IMG/VR virus record: IMGVR_UViG_3300043543_000126
Coordinates: 1 to 21,605 of that record
DNA length: 21,605 nt
Direction: 5' to 3' (one strand)
Source: a virus
Shown here: piece after piece, positions 1 through 8,566 of the stretch
Layout of the letters: each line of letters begins with the position of its first letter
How positions within the stretch are numbered: position 1 is the first letter of the stretch
The notes under the pieces: model-generated
Database searches by the model: none
What the model was told of the DNA's origin: nothing
What the model saw: only the letters and a program-made list of their open reading frames with translations
Program-made: the position numbers and the translations under genes

Positions 1-126
1 GGCGCGGGGGCGGAAGCGGCAGGCGCGGGCGCGGGGGCGGGGGCGGGGGCGGGGGCGGGGGCGGGGGCGGGAGCGGCAGGCGCGGGCGCGGGGGCGGGGG
101 CGGGGGCGGGGGCGGGGGCGGGGGCG
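1..126. repeat. GGGGGC tandem repeat (Ala-Pro coding)
   Basis: GGGGGC hexamers fill most of this stretch on the + strand. They are broken by a GCGGCAGGCGCGGGCGCG interruption that occurs twice about 62 bp apart, so there is also a longer repeat unit. In the - strand gene the hexamer reads as Ala-Pro. Runs of G5 separated by one C are strong G-quadruplex candidates on the + strand, which is the template strand for this gene. Confidence 0.9.
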
Positions 127-2069
127 GCTACGCGAGGCGCAACAATCGCCAGCGCCATCGAACGTCCTGCGGTCCCCTCGGGGCTCGCCATGTACATGCG
201 GAGAGCGAAGTCGAGAAGTTCCTGCGCTTCGATGTTGCTCGCGTCTAGGATTCCATCTACAAGCTTACGATTCAAAGTTCCGCCATCGGCAGGCTTGGCG
301 ATGGCACGCGCGAGGGCGCGAAAGAACGACGCAGGCGCGCTTTTCTTGCTTAGAGGCACGCCGGCAAGCACCGCCTCACCCGCTTCCTTGGACGGCAGGT
401 TCAGCGTCGTGGCGAGATTCCGAAGAATCTGCTGCATTGCCTTCCGAGAAGGAACCTTCTCCTTCCACGTCACTCTGTCGGCTGCCGCACCGAACGCGGC
501 TGGATCGACGGCGATCTTCTTGGACAGGTTGACGGTAGGTGCGCCAGCAAACAGCGCCGTCTGCGCTCGTGCGACTGTCTGCTTCTGACGTTCCGGCGTA
601 GCGTTGAACGCAGGAGCAGCAGGGGCGGGCGTAGCAGCGGGCGGCGTACGCGCTGCGATAGCCTGATCCACCTGCTGCTGGATCATCGTTCCAAGATTGA
701 TCCGGGCGCCAGGAATCACAGCGTTCAGCTCGTCCACCTGTTCCGGCGTGAGCCGCGTACCGCTCGCAGCAAGTTCCTGGGCGAGCGCCCGCGCCATGCG
801 GATGCGCTCACCATGATTTGCAGCCTGGACAATGGCCGCAACCCGCGTGTCGACGTCATCGGGAACGAGAGCGGCGGCGAGGTCCGGAGACACCCCAGCA
901 CCCGTGCCGGGACCAGGGGCAGATGTGCCGGTCGTGGCAGCCGCGAGGCTGGCATCCAGGCCAGCCTGAACGCGCGCCGCTTCAGCTTCAGCCGCCGCCA
1001 GCCGACGATCCGCCGCGCCTCCGATAGCGCCAGCCACGCCTCCCACAGTACCGCCAAGCGCGCCGCCGATGACAGCGCCCTGCACGCCAGCGCGGATGGA
1101 CCGCATGATGTCGGGGTCGCGCCCGCCGATGCGCGCCTGCTGGGCGAACCAGTCTTCACCGCCCTCCTGCACGAACTCTTGCGCGCCCTCGCGGACGACG
1201 CCCTGCCCGGCACCACGGAGGAACCCCCGCTGGGCCGACGCACCGGCACGCGCAGTGGCAGGGGCCAGGGCACCTGCGATGGGGGAACCGAGCAGCGGGG
1301 CAGTGACGGCGGTGGACAGGGCGGCGGCGAACACGGGAGCGAGCCCTTGCGCGTGCCGCAAGCCGCGCTCCATCGCTTCCTCGCGCGTGATGATCCCGCG
1401 ATTCGCAAGCTCGACCTGTTCCGCGTAGTATGGACTGGCGAGCCGTTCTTCTTCGGTGGCGTTGTTCCACTCCTGCCGGATCGCGCCTGCGACAGAACCA
1501 AGCGACAAGCCGCCAGCCGCAGCACCCGCAGCAGCACCCGCCGCCGCAGCCCGACCGGCAGCGCCCCAGCCGAGGCGAACTGCGACGCGGGTAGCGAGTC
1601 CGCCCGGAAGGATGGTGGCGAGAAACGACGGCAGCGTAGCGACGCCTTGCAAGGCAACAGCGCCGCCGAACGCCCCAAGACTGTCGTACGCACTATCCTC
1701 CCCCTCACCGGGGAGGAACCGACGCTGCATCGCCCGTTGCCAGTCGGGGTGCATACCCTGCTGAAGTGCCTGAGCACCAGCGTTGAGGGTGTCGGCAACG
1801 GCACGACCGCCACGGCCAAGTATGGAATCGCCGAACACATAGTCAACAGACTCACCGACCGACGCACCAAGCCCTAGGAGGCCGGAGCCGAACGCGCGGG
1901 CGGTGTCGGCGATGGCACCGAGGCCCGTCTGTGGCCGGTTTACGATTGCACCGGGGATGGTAACGGCGCGCTCCCAATCGAACCGATTATCCTCCGTAGG
2001 AGAATCCGCAAGCGCGTTCGCGGGCTCCCCACCGATGGCGACGGCGCGATTCCAATCGAAGTCGCTCAT
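1..2069 (-). CDS. Giant internal virion (ejection) protein, N-terminal part, runs off the left edge
   Basis: The frame is open from ATG at 2069 to the window edge, giving at least 689 residues. I followed it by reading, and the codon phase agrees at 2069, 191 and 131. The N-terminus has two copies of an FDWxRAV motif (about residues 4-10 and 30-36). Several Gly/Ala-rich hydrophobic stretches follow (about 130-190 and 310-345), with an EGAQEFVQEGGEDW segment between them. The visible end is a long Ala-Pro repeat made by GGGGGC tandem DNA repeats. Position (last in the structural operon), size and composition fit the large internal proteins of podoviruses that are ejected into the host envelope. 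That role is inferred from context; no enzymatic motif is visible in this part, and any transglycosylase or protease domain would lie beyond position 1. ATG overlaps the stop of the upstream gene by one base (TGATG). Confidence 0.72.
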   Translation of the reverse strand, partial: MSDFDWNRAVAIGGEPANALADSPTEDNRFDWERAVTIPGAIVNRPQTGLGAIADTARAFGSGLLGLGASVGESVDYVFGDSILGRGGRAVADTLNAGAQALQQGMHPDWQRAMQRRFLPGEGEDSAYDSLGAFGGAVALQGVATLPSFLATILPGGLATRVAVRLGWGAAGRAAAAGAAAGAAAGGLSLGSVAGAIRQEWNNATEEERLASPYYAEQVELANRGIITREEAMERGLRHAQGLAPVFAAALSTAVTAPLLGSPIAGALAPATARAGASAQRGFLRGAGQGVVREGAQEFVQEGGEDWFAQQARIGGRDPDIMRSIRAGVQGAVIGGALGGTVGGVAGAIGGAADRRLAAAEAEAARVQAGLDASLAAATTGTSAPGPGTGAGVSPDLAAALVPDDVDTRVAAIVQAANHGERIRMARALAQELAASGTRLTPEQVDELNAVIPGARINLGTMIQQQVDQAIAARTPPAATPAPAAPAFNATPERQKQTVARAQTALFAGAPTVNLSKKIAVDPAAFGAAADRVTWKEKVPSRKAMQQILRNLATTLNLPSKEAGEAVLAGVPLSKKSAPASFFRALARAIAKPADGGTLNRKLVDGILDASNIEAQELLDFALRMYMASPEGTAGRSMALAIVAPRVAAPAPAPAPAPAPAPAPAAPAPAPAPAPAPAPAPAPAASAPA

Positions 2070-4444
2070 CACCTACTTCCTGCCATCGCTTCCGCGTCGA
2101 GAGAATCAACCATCTGTCTGATCCGCGATTCGGGGATTCCGAACTCCGATGCGGTTGCGCGGATTGCGTTCATCCTTGCGGTAGGCGAAGATAGCGCGGC
2201 GATGCGCTCGACACGCTGCTGAAGTCTCGCCTGTTGCTGCTGCTGCTGCTGCTGCGGCGCGGGACGAGCCGGGACCGGGGCAGGCGGGGCTGTGATACCC
2301 TGTACGCGCTCGCGTGCCGTACGGTTGTCGGTGATGGGAGCGGAAGCCCCAGCGATAGCACCCGCCGGAGCGGGGGCCGGAGCGGGAGCCGGAGCGGGGG
2401 CCGGAGCGGGGGCCGGAGCGGTGGCCGGAGGCGTCGGGCGTACCCCTACTATTGCAGCACGACGCTCCGCCCATCCCGGGCTCAGAATCCCGCCGCTTGG
2501 GGGTGCGTTAGCCGGAACGGGAGGAGGCTCGGTAACAACAGGAGCCGCAGGAGCCGCCGGAGCCGCAGGCGCAGCACTGCCCGCGATTGCAGCGCGCCTA
2601 GCTTCCCAATCCGCGCCGAGCACGCCGCCGGTAACTGGAGTCTCCGGACGCCGTTCCGTCGCAGGGAGACGCGCGCCACCAGCCCCACCACCACCAGCCC
2701 CACCACCAGCCCCACCACCAGCCCCACCACCACCAGCCGGATTCCGCTGAATCAAGCTTCCCTGAATCGCCTGTAGGTAATCCGGCGTAAGGTTGAGGAT
2801 GATGTTCCCCTGATGCCATCTGCGCTCCGCATTGTCTCCCGTGCCCCTTTGCTCCCCAAGACGCACACGGATTCTTCCGTCAGGACCAGGACCGCTGGCA
2901 CTCGGCACGAGGACGGGGCGCCAAGCGTCTGCGGCGCGTGCGACATTCGGATTCATGTACGCCGCTACTCGGAACGCCACGGCGGCTTCTATATCAGGGT
3001 TGTCGGCCATGATCTGACGAGCCGTATTCGTGATGAACACGGCCCCGCTGTCTGTCCGGTGCGCCGGGTCGAGTTCGTTGTTCGGATTGAAGAACGTATT
3101 GTTCGCATTGTTGAACTCTGTACGGCGTTCGCCGGTCAGGCGGCCCCCGAGCCGCTCAGCAGCCGCAGCCAACCTCTGCGCGGCGATCTCGCGCGTGCGG
3201 TTATCGGTCGTGTCGAACCGGCGACGCGATTCCGCAATCTGAAGTGCTGCGGGCGACGCGCTGTCGAGAAACGTATAGTACGCATTGCGCGCCGCCGTTC
3301 GCCGCGCCTGAACATTAGGATCGTCGGGGTTCGCCGCAAGTGCTTCGTCGGCTTCCTGAAGCGCGCGATATAGCCGAAATTCTTCGGTTATAGCTCTGCG
3401 GTCTTCAATCGTCCGCGCTTCTGCTCGACTGGCCCGCGCTTCGGCAGCCGCAGCGATACCCATCCGCTGACGCGATTCCGCCTGCTGCAAGAACAGGCGC
3501 TGCGCCTCCATCGGATTCATCAGCGTCAAGAGTCCGCGCCGAAGCTGCTCGGTCGATATCGTCGTGGTGCGTTCTTCGCCCGGTTGGCCGGGTTCCGGGC
3601 GTTCGGTCACGCGCCACTGGCCGGGACCGGCAGGCTGAATCACGCGCTGGGTCCCGTCAGGCCAGAAGGCATTGACGCCCTGGAAGGCGCGCTGAACGCC
3701 CGCCACGTCACCAACTTCGAGCGCTGCCATCGCCACGGCCGCGCTGCGCGTCACACCGTCCTGACGAACCGTCTCCATCGTGCGCAGGTAGTTCGCCGCA
3801 GCTTCGGGGCCACGGAACCGCAGGACGTGGGCGTAGGAAGCTCGAAGGAACTCCTGATACCCGGCGCGCGTCGGCTCCCCATCCGGAGACGCCGCAGACA
3901 CCGCACGGATGAACTGTCCCGCTTGTTCCGGCGTGGTGCGTTCGCCGGAAGCCCGAAGTTCCTCCAGCCGGGTTCCGCCCAGGACCATAGCGCGCACAGG
4001 GTCGGCTTCGACGTCTTGCGGGGACACGACAGGCGCAGCGGGCGCAGCGGGCGCAGCGGGCGCAGCGGGCGCAGCCCCGACAACAGCGACAGGATTCACG
4101 GTCCCGGTAGGAGTCACCGAAGGCGTGGCGGGGGTGGCACCGCCCGCAATGGGGGTTCCACCAGGGGCTGGCATGGTGCCGGGCGGCGCTGGGGACGCGG
4201 GCGCAGACACGGCGGGCGGTGCTGATTCGCCCGAACCGAACAATCCGTTGGCGATTCGGCCGATGAGGCCCGGCTGTTCGGGCGGGGGCGCAGGAGCCCC
4301 CGCCATCTCCGCAAGACGGGCATTGCTATCCCGCTCTGCACGGCGCTCTTCCCGATCCTCACGCAACGCCGCTGCGGTTTGCCACCGAAGGGCTGCTTGG
4401 GAACCGGCCTGAAGTCCGGCGACGAAATCGCGTGCGAAGGACAT
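2069..4444 (-). CDS. Internal virion protein, 791 aa, low-complexity rich
   Basis: I do not recognise a catalytic domain. The first 45 residues are charged and helical. A Pro/Ala-rich linker with an APA repeat follows (about 100-140), then a long helical, Arg/Ala/Glu-rich centre (about 150-560). The C-terminal third has a poly-Gly/Ala stretch (about 569-585), two copies of a W-x-x-RRAAI motif, an Ala-Pro run (about 671-693) and eight consecutive Gln (731-738). A short charged helical tail ends the protein. It lies between two other probable internal virion proteins, so an ejection-protein or core role is inferred from place and composition. AAGGA stands 9 nt before ATG, and the gene starts 12 bp after the previous stop. 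The next gene overlaps by one base. Confidence 0.75.
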   Translation of the reverse strand: MSFARDFVAGLQAGSQAALRWQTAAALREDREERRAERDSNARLAEMAGAPAPPPEQPGLIGRIANGLFGSGESAPPAVSAPASPAPPGTMPAPGGTPIAGGATPATPSVTPTGTVNPVAVVGAAPAAPAAPAAPAAPVVSPQDVEADPVRAMVLGGTRLEELRASGERTTPEQAGQFIRAVSAASPDGEPTRAGYQEFLRASYAHVLRFRGPEAAANYLRTMETVRQDGVTRSAAVAMAALEVGDVAGVQRAFQGVNAFWPDGTQRVIQPAGPGQWRVTERPEPGQPGEERTTTISTEQLRRGLLTLMNPMEAQRLFLQQAESRQRMGIAAAAEARASRAEARTIEDRRAITEEFRLYRALQEADEALAANPDDPNVQARRTAARNAYYTFLDSASPAALQIAESRRRFDTTDNRTREIAAQRLAAAAERLGGRLTGERRTEFNNANNTFFNPNNELDPAHRTDSGAVFITNTARQIMADNPDIEAAVAFRVAAYMNPNVARAADAWRPVLVPSASGPGPDGRIRVRLGEQRGTGDNAERRWHQGNIILNLTPDYLQAIQGSLIQRNPAGGGGAGGGAGGGAGGGGAGGARLPATERRPETPVTGGVLGADWEARRAAIAGSAAPAAPAAPAAPVVTEPPPVPANAPPSGGILSPGWAERRAAIVGVRPTPPATAPAPAPAPAPAPAPAPAPAGAIAGASAPITDNRTARERVQGITAPPAPVPARPAPQQQQQQQQARLQQRVERIAALSSPTARMNAIRATASEFGIPESRIRQMVDSLDAEAMAGSR
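2231..2254. repeat. CTG/CAG trinucleotide repeat (poly-Gln)
   Basis: Eight triplets, CTG apart from one TTG on the + strand, encode eight consecutive Gln in the 791-residue virion protein on the - strand. Such repeats change length easily by slippage. Confidence 0.9.
2365..2432. repeat. 12-bp tandem repeat (Ala-Pro coding)
   Basis: About five copies of a CCGGAGCGGGGG-like unit encode an Ala-Pro spacer near the C-terminus of the 791-residue protein. The codons differ from those of the hexamer repeat at 1-126, so the two Ala-Pro runs arose separately or have diverged. Confidence 0.8.
2690..2738. repeat. Gly/Ala-coding tandem repeat
   Basis: Repeats of CCACC and AGCCCCACCACC on the + strand encode a Gly-rich spacer with Ala every fourth or fifth residue in the 791-residue virion protein. 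It looks like a flexible linker between the helical core and the C-terminal motif region. Confidence 0.8.
4032..4077. repeat. 9-bp tandem repeat (Ala-Pro-Ala coding)
   Basis: Five copies of a GGCGCAGCG-type unit encode an Ala-Pro-Ala linker near residue 125 of the 791-residue virion protein. Confidence 0.8.
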
Positions 4445-4456
4445 AGCGCCAGTTCC

Positions 4457-5269
4457 TTACCTAAAGATTCTGGTACCAACGATGCCGAGCGCTGTTCCAG
4501 CAATAGCGCCCCATGGACTCTGATTCAACGCTGCGTCACGCTGAGCCCACGCACCATACATGCTCGCGGTGTTGCCACCCCAGTTCCCCAAGATGGACCC
4601 CTCGATGGCTCTGTACTGCGGAGCGGTGCCCATGGTCTGCGCGCCGGTCTGCGTCGTCCCAAGGCGTCCGCTGATCGCGCCGCCGCCTGCGTTTTGCGAC
4701 GTGGCGTACGCTCCCGCCACCTGACCAGGGTAGCCACGCCCGATGTTGATCGCTTCGCCGACCAGCGCGTTCCCGGTGTTCTCCACCACACGCCGGGCAT
4801 CGGTAGCAGCCCCAGCACTAATGGCACCTTGCGCGATCCGAACACCACGGTCGAGCGCACCGGCACGCGCAGTGGACGGGTCGATGCCGTAGGATTCCAG
4901 TTCCGCCAGCGCAGCGCGCCGCTGCGCGTCGAACGCCTGCCCCACCGTGGCGATGGCCCGACCGGCTTCGATCTCGCGCCGCTCGGGGGTGTCGTAGTTC
5001 GTCGCCGTCTCGATGAACCGGTCTTCGAGGGGCTGGAACACCGTCCGGTAGCGCTCGCGGTCGGCTCGGCCAGCTTCCGCTTCCGACTCCATGGTCGGCA
5101 GGAAGACATCCAGTACGCGCTGGGTGACAGCCTGATCCTGCTGATACTGCTCGCGGGCCCAAGCAAGCTGTTCACGGGCGACTTCCGCGTTGATCCGCGC
5201 TGCCGCCTCGTTCGCTGCCGCAATCGGCCCGTAGTCGGGCGGTGGAGCAGACCTACCCTTGCCACCCAT
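4457..5269 (-). CDS. Internal virion protein, 270 aa
   Basis: The protein opens with MGGKGRSAPPPDY and then long, charged helices rich in Ala, Glu, Arg and Gln (about residues 15-130), followed by a Gly/Ala/Asn-rich part with a hydrophobic C-terminus (AIAGTALGIVGTRIF). This opening and layout are typical of small internal or core proteins found just before the large ejection proteins in many podoviruses. The precise role is unknown. The start is supported by AAGGAG 8 nt before ATG. It lies 27 bp after the GNAT-like gene and 12 bp before the 791-residue gene. Confidence 0.75.
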   Translation of the reverse strand: MGGKGRSAPPPDYGPIAAANEAAARINAEVAREQLAWAREQYQQDQAVTQRVLDVFLPTMESEAEAGRADRERYRTVFQPLEDRFIETATNYDTPERREIEAGRAIATVGQAFDAQRRAALAELESYGIDPSTARAGALDRGVRIAQGAISAGAATDARRVVENTGNALVGEAINIGRGYPGQVAGAYATSQNAGGGAISGRLGTTQTGAQTMGTAPQYRAIEGSILGNWGGNTASMYGAWAQRDAALNQSPWGAIAGTALGIVGTRIFR

Positions 5270-5296
5270 GGTCCGATCTCCTTCAGGGGCTTGCGG

Positions 5297-5758
5297 TCAG
5301 TGTTCGAGCCTGCGGACAGTGCGGGGGGTGATGCCCAACCAGCGGCAATCCGCACGCTCCATGGATAACACCAAGGCGTCCCCGCTGACAAACATTCCGG
5401 GGATTCGGGCGACCTCCCGGAATCCCAGCTTCATGTTGATCTTCAGGGCGATATTGTTGGCCTCTTCGACCATCCCGAACACCCTGGCGCACCCCATGAG
5501 GTTGAACGAGTAGTCGAACACCACCCATAGGAGGTCCCGCGTGGCCCACTTTTCGTGCACGCCAGCCATGTGCAGCCAGCAGGAGACGCCCGTGTAGCCG
5601 GAGAAGACCACGCCGCCCAACACGGGCGGGTCTTGGAACAGATCGGTCTTCTCTCCGATGACTCCTATGGCGGTGTCGCGTTCGGGGTTGAAGTTGCACT
5701 TCGCGCGCTGCGCGACGAACGGACCGATGCGTTCGTCGTCCACTACGATTCGCCGCAT
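5297..5758 (-). CDS. GNAT-family N-acetyltransferase-like protein
   Basis: 153 residues. The C-terminal half has the GNAT pattern: a hydrophobic strand (RVFGMVEEANNIALKINMKLGF, about residues 92-113) with the helix-then-LGF turn seen near the acetyl-CoA site, followed by FREVARIPGMF and a strand with GDALVLSMER (127-135). GNAT enzymes move an acetyl group from acetyl-CoA to an amine. The target here is unknown. Genes of this kind turn up among podovirus structural genes, so it may modify a virion or host protein. The usual R/Q-x-x-G-x-G/A loop is not clear, so catalytic activity is uncertain. AGGA lies 8 nt upstream of ATG. The gene starts 15 bp after the 61-residue gene. Confidence 0.7.
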   Translation of the reverse strand: MRRIVVDDERIGPFVAQRAKCNFNPERDTAIGVIGEKTDLFQDPPVLGGVVFSGYTGVSCWLHMAGVHEKWATRDLLWVVFDYSFNLMGCARVFGMVEEANNIALKINMKLGFREVARIPGMFVSGDALVLSMERADCRWLGITPRTVRRLEH

Positions 5759-5773
5759 GTGTCGAATCCTATG

Positions 5774-5959
5774 TCACAGATCGCGCTTGAGGACGGCAGC
5801 GGTGCCAGGAGAACCCCGGCGACCGATCAGCATCTCGACCGCCTCGCGCAGTGCGCGGACAGTAACGAGAAGCGACTTCGGATCGGCGGTCGGCTCCGGA
5901 ATCGGGGGAAACGGGTTATTCTTCGGATCGCTCCGCATCTTGTCGAAGAAGTCAGACAT
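5774..5959 (-). CDS. Small protein, 61 aa, tail region
   Basis: Begins MSDFFDKM, has a Pro-rich middle (NPFPPIPEPTADP) and ends with a helix, LLVTVRALREAVEMLIGRRG, then AAVLKRDL. A similar short helix ending is common in small podovirus proteins encoded next to tail genes, but I cannot name a function. ATG at 5959 is preferred over an upstream in-frame TTG, because AAGGAG lies 7 nt before it. The start overlaps the last 8 bases of the nozzle-like gene, so it is probably coupled to it. Confidence 0.6.
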   Translation of the reverse strand: MSDFFDKMRSDPKNNPFPPIPEPTADPKSLLVTVRALREAVEMLIGRRGSPGTAAVLKRDL

Positions 5960-7811
5960 CGGCAATCTCCTTGGGGGTTTCCGCGACCTGGAGCGAGAAC
6001 ACCGGAACGCGGGTTATGATGTCGAACTGCCACAGCACATCTTTGAATCCGCTGGGCAGGCGATATATAATTCCATTCGACACCGGAGCCCGCCACACCG
6101 GCACGCGCCCCGCGTATACGATAACATAGGTGTCGATGTTGGACGGCAGTCCCAGGCCGGACAGATCGTCGATGGCGATGTCGTCCGGAACGAGGCCATA
6201 CCAGTTGGGCCATCCGGCGGCCGGGGGCACGCCCCCAGGCGGCAGCGTGCCAGGGTCGGGGGCTTCAGCGTAGAAGCACTCGCCATACTGCATGTAGCCG
6301 TACAGCGCGGATTGGTCCGTCCAGGGTCCGCCTGCTATCGGAGGCGCGTTGGATTCGATGTCTCCCACTGAATCCGCGTCAAACGCAGAATCGATGGAGA
6401 TCATGAGTGCGCCCATGCTGACCGGCCGGGGAAGCATGAACTCTTTCGAGCGCCAGCCGCAGGCTGCTGGCGCGTCGAATCTGCCGAACAGTTCATAAAC
6501 AGCGCCGTCGAACATTCCGTAGATCGTGCCAGAATAGAAGTCGCGCCATACGGTTGTGAAGTTCGGCATGTTGCGGAGGCGGACTATACCCGCTCGCTGT
6601 TCGTCCTTGTCGAGAACAAACCCGTACCCGGATTCTTGAAATCCGAACACCTGCTTGTTGGTGACGACGACAGAGATGAGCGAAGCCGCGTAGTCCCGCC
6701 TCCACTGGTTCGGATCGATGAGCGAGCGCGTGACGCTGAACACCCCGCCCTGGTTCGCCAGCATCAACCCGTCCGTTCCGGCGAAATAGACGCCTTCGAG
6801 CGCAGAGAACACGGATTCCGGCGACAGACACGGCTCAATGAAGTCCGACCGTTCCATGGACATGTTGGACGGACGAGAGCCGGTGATGACGACAGGACGC
6901 GAGTTCGTCAGGACGACAAGGGAAGACCCGGTGACACCACAGCCTACAACCGGATCGGGCATGGTGAGGATGTACTCGGCAGGCCATGCCCACGGGCGGT
7001 ACGGCTCGCTGAAGAACACGTCTCGCCCGCTCCACGCCGCGAAGAATCCATTGGGCATCTGGATGATACCTTCCATGTCTTCCGGCTCGCGCCAGAACGT
7101 GCTTTGAAGCGTCATGGAAGGGAACGCGATTACCACATCCGAAAGCGTGTCGTTGTAGCTCGTGGTCGCAATGGCTTGTTCCACGACGCGGTAGTATTCC
7201 GTCCCGTTGCTGCCTACGACCGTCCTGTAGATTCTGAAATGCGTGATTCCATAATCGGAAGCGTTCACAGGGGCGGCCATGCCGGTTACAGCCCAGGTTC
7301 CATCGACCTTGCCTGTTGCCGTCACAGGATCGGCAGGCTGAGATTCTTCGCCAAACATGTTGACGAAAGTATACGTGTACGCTCGTGTCGCGGCGGAACC
7401 GACACCCCCAGAATGAGACACGGACAGCGGCACGGGTACAGGCATCCCAAGCTTGAGCCAGGGATCGCCGTTCGCAATGCGCTGTCGGGAGTTCTGAAGG
7501 GCTCGGACGGGTGTTCCGGGAGCGTTGCCGTCGAGCTTGATGAATCGCTCGAACGCATCGTTCACCAACGGGCTACGGAACACGCGAGCGTGAATGGACG
7601 ACAGAGGAATCCATTGACCGTTCGTGAACCGGAAAGCCCTGTTCCATGAACCACCAGAGAACGTCTGCACGATGCGCGGCTGCCGGAAAGGTCGAATCTC
7701 CCCCGACAGAAGGTCCGTGTTGACCGCCACCTCGGCCATGTTGTCTGGCACGAGGCGGCGAGACGCGATGGGAACCGCGCCGCCGAACATCTGGAGCTTC
7801 ATGCCCGGCAT
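5952..7811 (-). CDS. Tail nozzle / tail-tube-like protein, 619 aa
   Basis: The start MPGMKLQMFGGAVP is set by AGGA 6 nt before ATG at 7811; the open frame continues farther upstream but that part is an Arg/Ser/Pro-rich shadow of the Ig-like gene. The N-terminal region (about residues 1-70) has a 'SRRLVPDNMAEVAVNTDLLSGEIRP' type opening. An Fn3/Ig-like strand set follows (about 135-215, FVNMFGEESQP). The rest is a beta-rich repeat region with WSGRDVFFSEPYRPWAWP and later YFAGTDGLMLA, which reads like a beta-propeller. This matches the nozzle proteins that close the podovirus tail (P22 gp10 or T7 gp12 type). The assignment is by pattern recall, not alignment. It stands in the tail block after the Ig-like gene. 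Confidence 0.72.
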   Translation of the reverse strand: MPGMKLQMFGGAVPIASRRLVPDNMAEVAVNTDLLSGEIRPFRQPRIVQTFSGGSWNRAFRFTNGQWIPLSSIHARVFRSPLVNDAFERFIKLDGNAPGTPVRALQNSRQRIANGDPWLKLGMPVPVPLSVSHSGGVGSAATRAYTYTFVNMFGEESQPADPVTATGKVDGTWAVTGMAAPVNASDYGITHFRIYRTVVGSNGTEYYRVVEQAIATTSYNDTLSDVVIAFPSMTLQSTFWREPEDMEGIIQMPNGFFAAWSGRDVFFSEPYRPWAWPAEYILTMPDPVVGCGVTGSSLVVLTNSRPVVITGSRPSNMSMERSDFIEPCLSPESVFSALEGVYFAGTDGLMLANQGGVFSVTRSLIDPNQWRRDYAASLISVVVTNKQVFGFQESGYGFVLDKDEQRAGIVRLRNMPNFTTVWRDFYSGTIYGMFDGAVYELFGRFDAPAACGWRSKEFMLPRPVSMGALMISIDSAFDADSVGDIESNAPPIAGGPWTDQSALYGYMQYGECFYAEAPDPGTLPPGGVPPAAGWPNWYGLVPDDIAIDDLSGLGLPSNIDTYVIVYAGRVPVWRAPVSNGIIYRLPSGFKDVLWQFDIITRVPVFSLQVAETPKEIADV

Positions 7812-7839
7812 CGGATTCCTCCTGCCCTGCGAATCGGGC

Positions 7840-8547
7840 TTACGCGATGGGCGGAGTCGCGTTCGACAGCGCCGTGTTCGTACCGTTCGGGTTGGTCGCC
7901 GTGACCTCCACAGTGATGACCTTGCCCTGGTCGGCCGCCTGGAGGACGTAGGTGGTGTTCGTCGCGCCCGCGATGGCGACGCCGTCCCGGCGCCACTGTC
8001 GAGTGAAGGTGATCGTGGGGGTGCCCACCCAGGTTCCGTTGGTGACGGTGAGCGTCTGGCCAACCGTGGGAGTGCCGGTGATCGCCGGAGCGACGGTGTT
8101 GAACGCCGACACGACCGGACCGAGGGAGTTCGAGCGCCCGTATGCGTCTGCATAGATGTTCCCACGGAACGTCTCGCAGGACAGGTGGAATCCCATGTCG
8201 CCAATCGTCACCACGTAGGTCGAAGCGTTCGCACCAGCGATGGGCTTCCTGTCTCGGAGCCACTGGTACGTCACAGCGGATGGCGTCGGCGTCCCCGTGT
8301 AAGTTCCGGCGGTGCTGCTGAGCGTCTGCCCCGGTGTCGGATTCCCCGACACAACTGGTGCGACGGTATTCACAGCGGGAGCGTCCGAGCCCGGCAGGGT
8401 TGGCAGGGCCGAAGCGGGCGCACCACGCCTCCGCGCTTCGCGGTACTGCGCGGCGAGAGACGGCCGAACATTGATCCCGAGCGCGGTGGCGGTGCGACCT
8501 GCGAGGTCAGCACCCACACGACGGAGTAGTGCGAGCTGCGAACGCAT
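7840..8547 (-). CDS. Ig-like two-domain virion surface protein
   Basis: 235 residues. The N-terminal 55 are basic and helical (probably the anchor). Two tandem bacterial-Ig-like domains follow: residues about 59-147 and 149-233. Each begins with NTVAPxxxGxPTxGQTL, passes through a G-T-[YW]-x-GTPT turn, a W-R-x strand and an IAGAxxxTYV stretch. Domain 2 is the canonical one (ending VEVTATNPNG); domain 1 has diverged in its second half and carries a Cys. Such domains are common weak surface-binding additions on phage capsids and tails. AAGGAG lies 7 nt before ATG. It is separated from the previous gene by 36 bp. Confidence 0.75.
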   Translation of the reverse strand: MRSQLALLRRVGADLAGRTATALGINVRPSLAAQYREARRRGAPASALPTLPGSDAPAVNTVAPVVSGNPTPGQTLSSTAGTYTGTPTPSAVTYQWLRDRKPIAGANASTYVVTIGDMGFHLSCETFRGNIYADAYGRSNSLGPVVSAFNTVAPAITGTPTVGQTLTVTNGTWVGTPTITFTRQWRRDGVAIAGATNTTYVLQAADQGKVITVEVTATNPNGTNTALSNATPPIA

Positions 8548-8566
8548 GTCGATTCTCCTTCTTGTA

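Noticed and set aside
725-1870. 381-residue Arg/Ser-rich open frame on the - strand
   Set aside because: It is a shadow in another frame of the giant internal virion protein, whose own frame is open from 2069 to position 1 with sensible composition.
4379-5368. 329-residue open frame on the + strand
   Set aside because: It is antisense to the 270-residue virion gene, which has a good Shine-Dalgarno and a recognisable opening.
7812-8204. N-terminal extension of the nozzle-like gene
   Set aside because: The extra residues are Arg/Ser/Pro-rich and are a shadow of the Ig-like gene; the Shine-Dalgarno sets the start at 7811.
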